Shown one piece after another: positions 5,479-7,651 of a DNA stretch of 7,651 bases. The position numbers were made by a program, and so were the translations under genes. This DNA is from Candidatus Woesearchaeota archaeon (GTDB lineage: Archaea; Nanobdellota; Nanobdellia; Woesearchaeales; DSVV01). The notes below the pieces were generated by a model. That model worked only from the letters and a program-made list of their open reading frames with translations. It was not told the DNA's origin and searched no databases. How positions within the stretch are numbered: position 1 is the stretch's first letter; every line of letters begins with the position of its first letter. The DNA lies in the NCBI GenBank assembly GCA_016205905.1, contig JACQSP010000016.1, positions 1 to 7,651 on the forward strand, in the 5' to 3' direction.

Positions 5479-5588
5479 GTTTGAAAGCTTGAAAGTGCGA
5501 CCCATAAAGCGCACCTTCGAGCTTTCAAACCTTCAAGCTTTCTAACTTTCTAAACCTTCTTACCTTTATTAGTGAACGGCTGTGTCAT
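5479..5588 (+). repeat. Intergenic stem-loop element, copy 2
   Basis: A 21-position stem (5479-5499 with 5510-5530) closes a 10-nt loop: 11 perfect pairs (GTTTGAAAGCT), a T-G wobble, GAA/TTC, one mismatch, then GTGCG/CGCAC. A pyrimidine-rich tract with repeated CTTTCTAA-like words (5531-5555) follows, then CTTCTTACC and GTGAACGG (5572-5579), ending near CAT at 5588. The part from 5556 matches 51-90. As in copy 1, the element lies just upstream of a gene promoter. Confidence 0.65.
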
Positions 5589-5592
5589 ATCC

Positions 5593-5651
5593 CTTATATA
5601 AAACTATGAAAACATGAACATATATTCTTTTGTTTAGATATCTTTTTAACT
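5593..5651 (+). promoter_or_regulatory. Two candidate TATA boxes for the GINS gene
   Basis: CTTATATAAAA (5593-5603) is the better match and would give a leader of about 45-50 nt. CTTTTTAACT (5642-5651) is weaker, but lies about 26 nt before ATG 5673, fitting a leaderless transcript. No Shine-Dalgarno sequence precedes the ATG, which favours the second. Confidence 0.5.
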
Positions 5652-5672
5652 ACCAAGATTTTCCCACCAATT

Positions 5673-6329
5673 ATGGCAGATGACTCTAAAGAAATCAATC
5701 TAACTTATGAGACATTATTTGAGCTTTTAAGGAGGGAAAAGAATAGGGCTGAATTACAGCCATTAGAAGTATCATTCTATAAAGACTTTATTAGCTATTT
5801 AAAGACAAAGAAACAGCTCTTGCAAGAGAAGCAATTTCAGCTAAGTCAGGGAGACGAGGTAGCTAAATTATCGCTTCAAATAGAGAATATTAACAAACTA
5901 ATGAAAGAGTTATACGAGAGAAGAGAAAAAAAAGTGGTTAGTCTTGCTATATTGAACACAAAATCAGGGCCAGAACTGTCAAAAGAAGGTATGTTAGAAT
6001 TTGAGGTTAAGTTATACAATGATTTGGTTATTTTGTTGTCTAAATACAGAAAAGGCATTCTTTTAAATCTTCTAGGCCAAAACTTGCCGAAAATAGAAGA
6101 CGAAGAACATCAAGGTAAAGCAATTCCATCTAAAGATGTTACTAACCAACCAAAACAGGAAACAAAAGAAGCGCTTTTGGTCAGATTTTTATCATCTCTT
6201 CCTAAGTTTGTAGGCGAAGAATTAGAAACTTATGGGCCTTTTGAGAGGGATCAAATCTCAACCTTGCCAGCAAAGATTGCAAAAATATTGATCGACAGAA
6301 AAAAAGCAGAAGAGATAAATGAAGGGTAA
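5673..6329 (+). CDS. GINS complex protein, Gins51 (Sld5/Psf1-like) type
   Basis: This is a 218-aa subunit of the archaeal GINS complex, which works with MCM helicase and the Cdc45/RecJ-like GAN protein at the replication fork. The N-terminal helical A-domain (about 8-135) carries the typical blocks LLRREKNRAELQPLEVSFYKD, MKELYERREKKVVSLAI and KYRKGIL. A polar linker (about 138-165) leads to a small C-terminal B-domain (about 166-214) with VRFLSSLPKFVGEELETYGP and a final AEEI. The A-then-B order is that of Gins51 (Gins15) rather than Gins23; in lineages with only one GINS it would form a homotetramer. Start ATG 5673 is the first in frame and fits a leaderless mRNA. The stop overlaps the next gene by 11 nt, so the two are probably cotranscribed. 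Confidence 0.85.
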   Translation: MADDSKEINLTYETLFELLRREKNRAELQPLEVSFYKDFISYLKTKKQLLQEKQFQLSQGDEVAKLSLQIENINKLMKELYERREKKVVSLAILNTKSGPELSKEGMLEFEVKLYNDLVILLSKYRKGILLNLLGQNLPKIEDEEHQGKAIPSKDVTNQPKQETKEALLVRFLSSLPKFVGEELETYGPFERDQISTLPAKIAKILIDRKKAEEINEG

Positions 6330-7629
6330 ACTATTTAATTATAAGCTATTTATCAGCAATATGCACGTTAAAAACATTTATTTATATCTACTCTTAATCT
6401 TTATTATAATCAAGATTCTTGTGTTTACAACAGCTTTTATTGGTTATAACACAATCCCTTTCAACCAAAATATGTATAATAATAATTTTAAGTTTTTTGA
6501 CAAGCAAGAAACATTTTCTGGCATCTGGCAGCCATGGGACAGCCAATGGTACATGAAAATTGCCAGAGATGGATATTTTGCAGGAAAGATAGGTGATTTA
6601 AGTGATAAAGCAGTTTTTGCCTTTTTTCCATTATATCCATTATTAATTTATTTGTTTAATTTTGGGTTCAATAATCTTATATTATCAGGCCTGATTGTAT
6701 CTTTTTTGTGTTCAATTATTTCTGTTATTTATTTATATAAATTGGTTTTATTAGATTATAGCAACCCACAAAATCTTTATACAAGCAAACAAATTTCTTA
6801 TGCAAGTGAACAAACATCTTATACAAGTAAACAAACATCTTCTAGTAATTGCGTACAACCAGAACAAGAAGGATTTGCTGAAAGATTTGCTGCAGGAATT
6901 ATTGCAAAAAGAACTGTTTTTCTCTTTCTGCTTTTCCCGACAGCATTCTTTTTCACAGCAGTTTATACAGAATCATTATTTATTATGCTGGTTATTTTGA
7001 GTTTTTATTATGCAAGACAACAAAAATGGTTTCTTGCCAGCATTTTTGGCATCTTATGCTCATTAACTAGAAGTTTAGGCATGTTTATAGTTATTCCTTT
7101 GCTTATAGAATATCTTCAAAATAAGGGCTCAAAAGGATTAATGATAAAATTTGACAAATCCATTATTTGGCCTTTGATAATTCCTCTTGGATTATTGATA
7201 TATCAACTATATTTATGGTTCATTACAGGAACTTTCTCTACGTTTTTTACAGCACAAAAATTCTGGAGCAGAGGGGTGTTTGAGGTTTCTAATTATATCC
7301 CTTATTTTACTAATCCAACACTTCATGGTTTTAGAAATTCAATAATAGATGTTGCTGCCACTTTTTTCTTTATTATAATGCTATACTACATTTATAAACA
7401 TTTAAGGTTGAGCTATTTTGTATACTCCTTATTGATTATTCTCATTCCTCTTTTATCAGGCAATTTAATGTCAATGACAAGAATGATTATTGTTAGCTTT
7501 CCATTATACATTATTCTTGCATTATTAACGCGGGAAAAACCTGTTTTATTTTATGTTTTGGCTTCATTATTTTTTATTATTCAATTAATCACCTCTTCAT
7601 TATTTGTGGCAAATTATTGGATTGCATAA
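6319..7629 (+). CDS. PIG-V-like GT-C mannosyltransferase, polytopic membrane protein
   Basis: This is a 436-aa integral membrane protein of the PIG-V/GPI-mannosyltransferase-2-like group. Such GT-C enzymes move a sugar, usually mannose, from a polyprenyl-phosphate donor to an acceptor on the outer face of the membrane. Recognisable blocks are WQPWDSQWYMKIARDGY (70-86, with the family's acidic residue in the first outer loop, D74), FFPLYPLL (102-109), FPTAFFFTAVYTESLF (206-221) and LTRS (249-252). About ten hydrophobic segments are visible, starting near residue 19 (YLYLLLIFIIIKILVF). Start ATG 6319 overlaps the GINS stop; an in-frame ATG at 6361 (codon 15) is a possible alternative. Neither has a convincing Shine-Dalgarno site. 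A loop at residues 154-174 is made of three 7-residue repeats. The acceptor is unknown; nearby S-layer glycans are a guess. Confidence 0.82.
   Translation: MKGKLFNYKLFISNMHVKNIYLYLLLIFIIIKILVFTTAFIGYNTIPFNQNMYNNNFKFFDKQETFSGIWQPWDSQWYMKIARDGYFAGKIGDLSDKAVFAFFPLYPLLIYLFNFGFNNLILSGLIVSFLCSIISVIYLYKLVLLDYSNPQNLYTSKQISYASEQTSYTSKQTSSSNCVQPEQEGFAERFAAGIIAKRTVFLFLLFPTAFFFTAVYTESLFIMLVILSFYYARQQKWFLASIFGILCSLTRSLGMFIVIPLLIEYLQNKGSKGLMIKFDKSIIWPLIIPLGLLIYQLYLWFITGTFSTFFTAQKFWSRGVFEVSNYIPYFTNPTLHGFRNSIIDVAATFFFIIMLYYIYKHLRLSYFVYSLLIILIPLLSGNLMSMTRMIIVSFPLYIILALLTREKPVLFYVLASLFFIIQLITSSLFVANYWIA
6778..6840 (+). repeat. In-frame 21-bp minisatellite, three units, in the GT-C enzyme
   Basis: Three adjacent 21-bp units (6778-6798, 6799-6819, 6820-6840) encode YTSKQIS, YASEQTS and YTSKQTS. 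The second and third differ at only three bases. They lie in a hydrophilic loop between hydrophobic segments, followed by another polar stretch (SSSNCVQPEQEG), where related proteins normally have a short connection. Confidence 0.85.
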
Positions 7630-7651
7630 TATACTAAAAGTGCAAAATAAT

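Noticed and set aside
6800..7000. 66-codon frame overlapping the GT-C repeat
   Set aside because: It reads the 21-bp minisatellite and a membrane segment in another frame; the main frame has clear family motifs.

Overview
The window looks like a chromosome segment from an AT-rich archaeon, most likely of the DPANN/Woesearchaeota-Pacearchaeota type. Four things point there: archaeal-style BRE/TATA promoters, a GINS replication protein, an S-layer protein of the archaeal type, and a tRNA gene with bulge-helix-bulge (BHB) introns. The lineage is inferred from gene style; no search was run.

Layout. At 1-193 there is a stem-loop element and a promoter with three TTCTGA boxes spaced exactly 10 bp apart. 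A GT2 glycosyltransferase with C-terminal TPRs follows (194-1549, TTG start), with an in-frame 15-bp minisatellite inside its catalytic domain. A heavily interrupted tRNA gene lies at 1570-1794, best read as tRNA-Leu(UAG). It has an essentially textbook BHB intron in the T-loop (position 59/60), a probable second intron at 37/38, and more insertions that I could not resolve. Exactly 180 bp downstream is a second copy of the 3' third of this tRNA (1897-1978), without a 5' half. Next come a diverged tandem repeat with an exact 76-bp period (about 1985-2210), a perfect 11-bp stem-loop (2342-2376), and a strong promoter with a leader of about 130 nt for an 895-aa S-layer protein (2579-5266). Just past the S-layer stop is what looks like the lost end of its own Ala/Pro/Glu tail, followed by a hairpin/poly-T terminator. 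A second copy of the intergenic stem-loop element (5479-5588) precedes an overlapping pair: GINS (5673-6329) and a PIG-V-like GT-C membrane mannosyltransferase (6319-7629). The latter carries an in-frame 21-bp minisatellite.

How the genes may work together. The S-layer protein has about ten N-glycosylation sequons, and two glycosyltransferases lie nearby, so surface glycosylation is a plausible shared theme. The S-layer gene has its own promoter and terminator, so this is neighbourhood evidence only. GINS and the GT-C enzyme overlap by 11 nt and are probably cotranscribed, although their functions are unrelated. The most unusual part is 1529-2210: the multi-intron tRNA, its orphan 3' copy and the 76-bp repeats.
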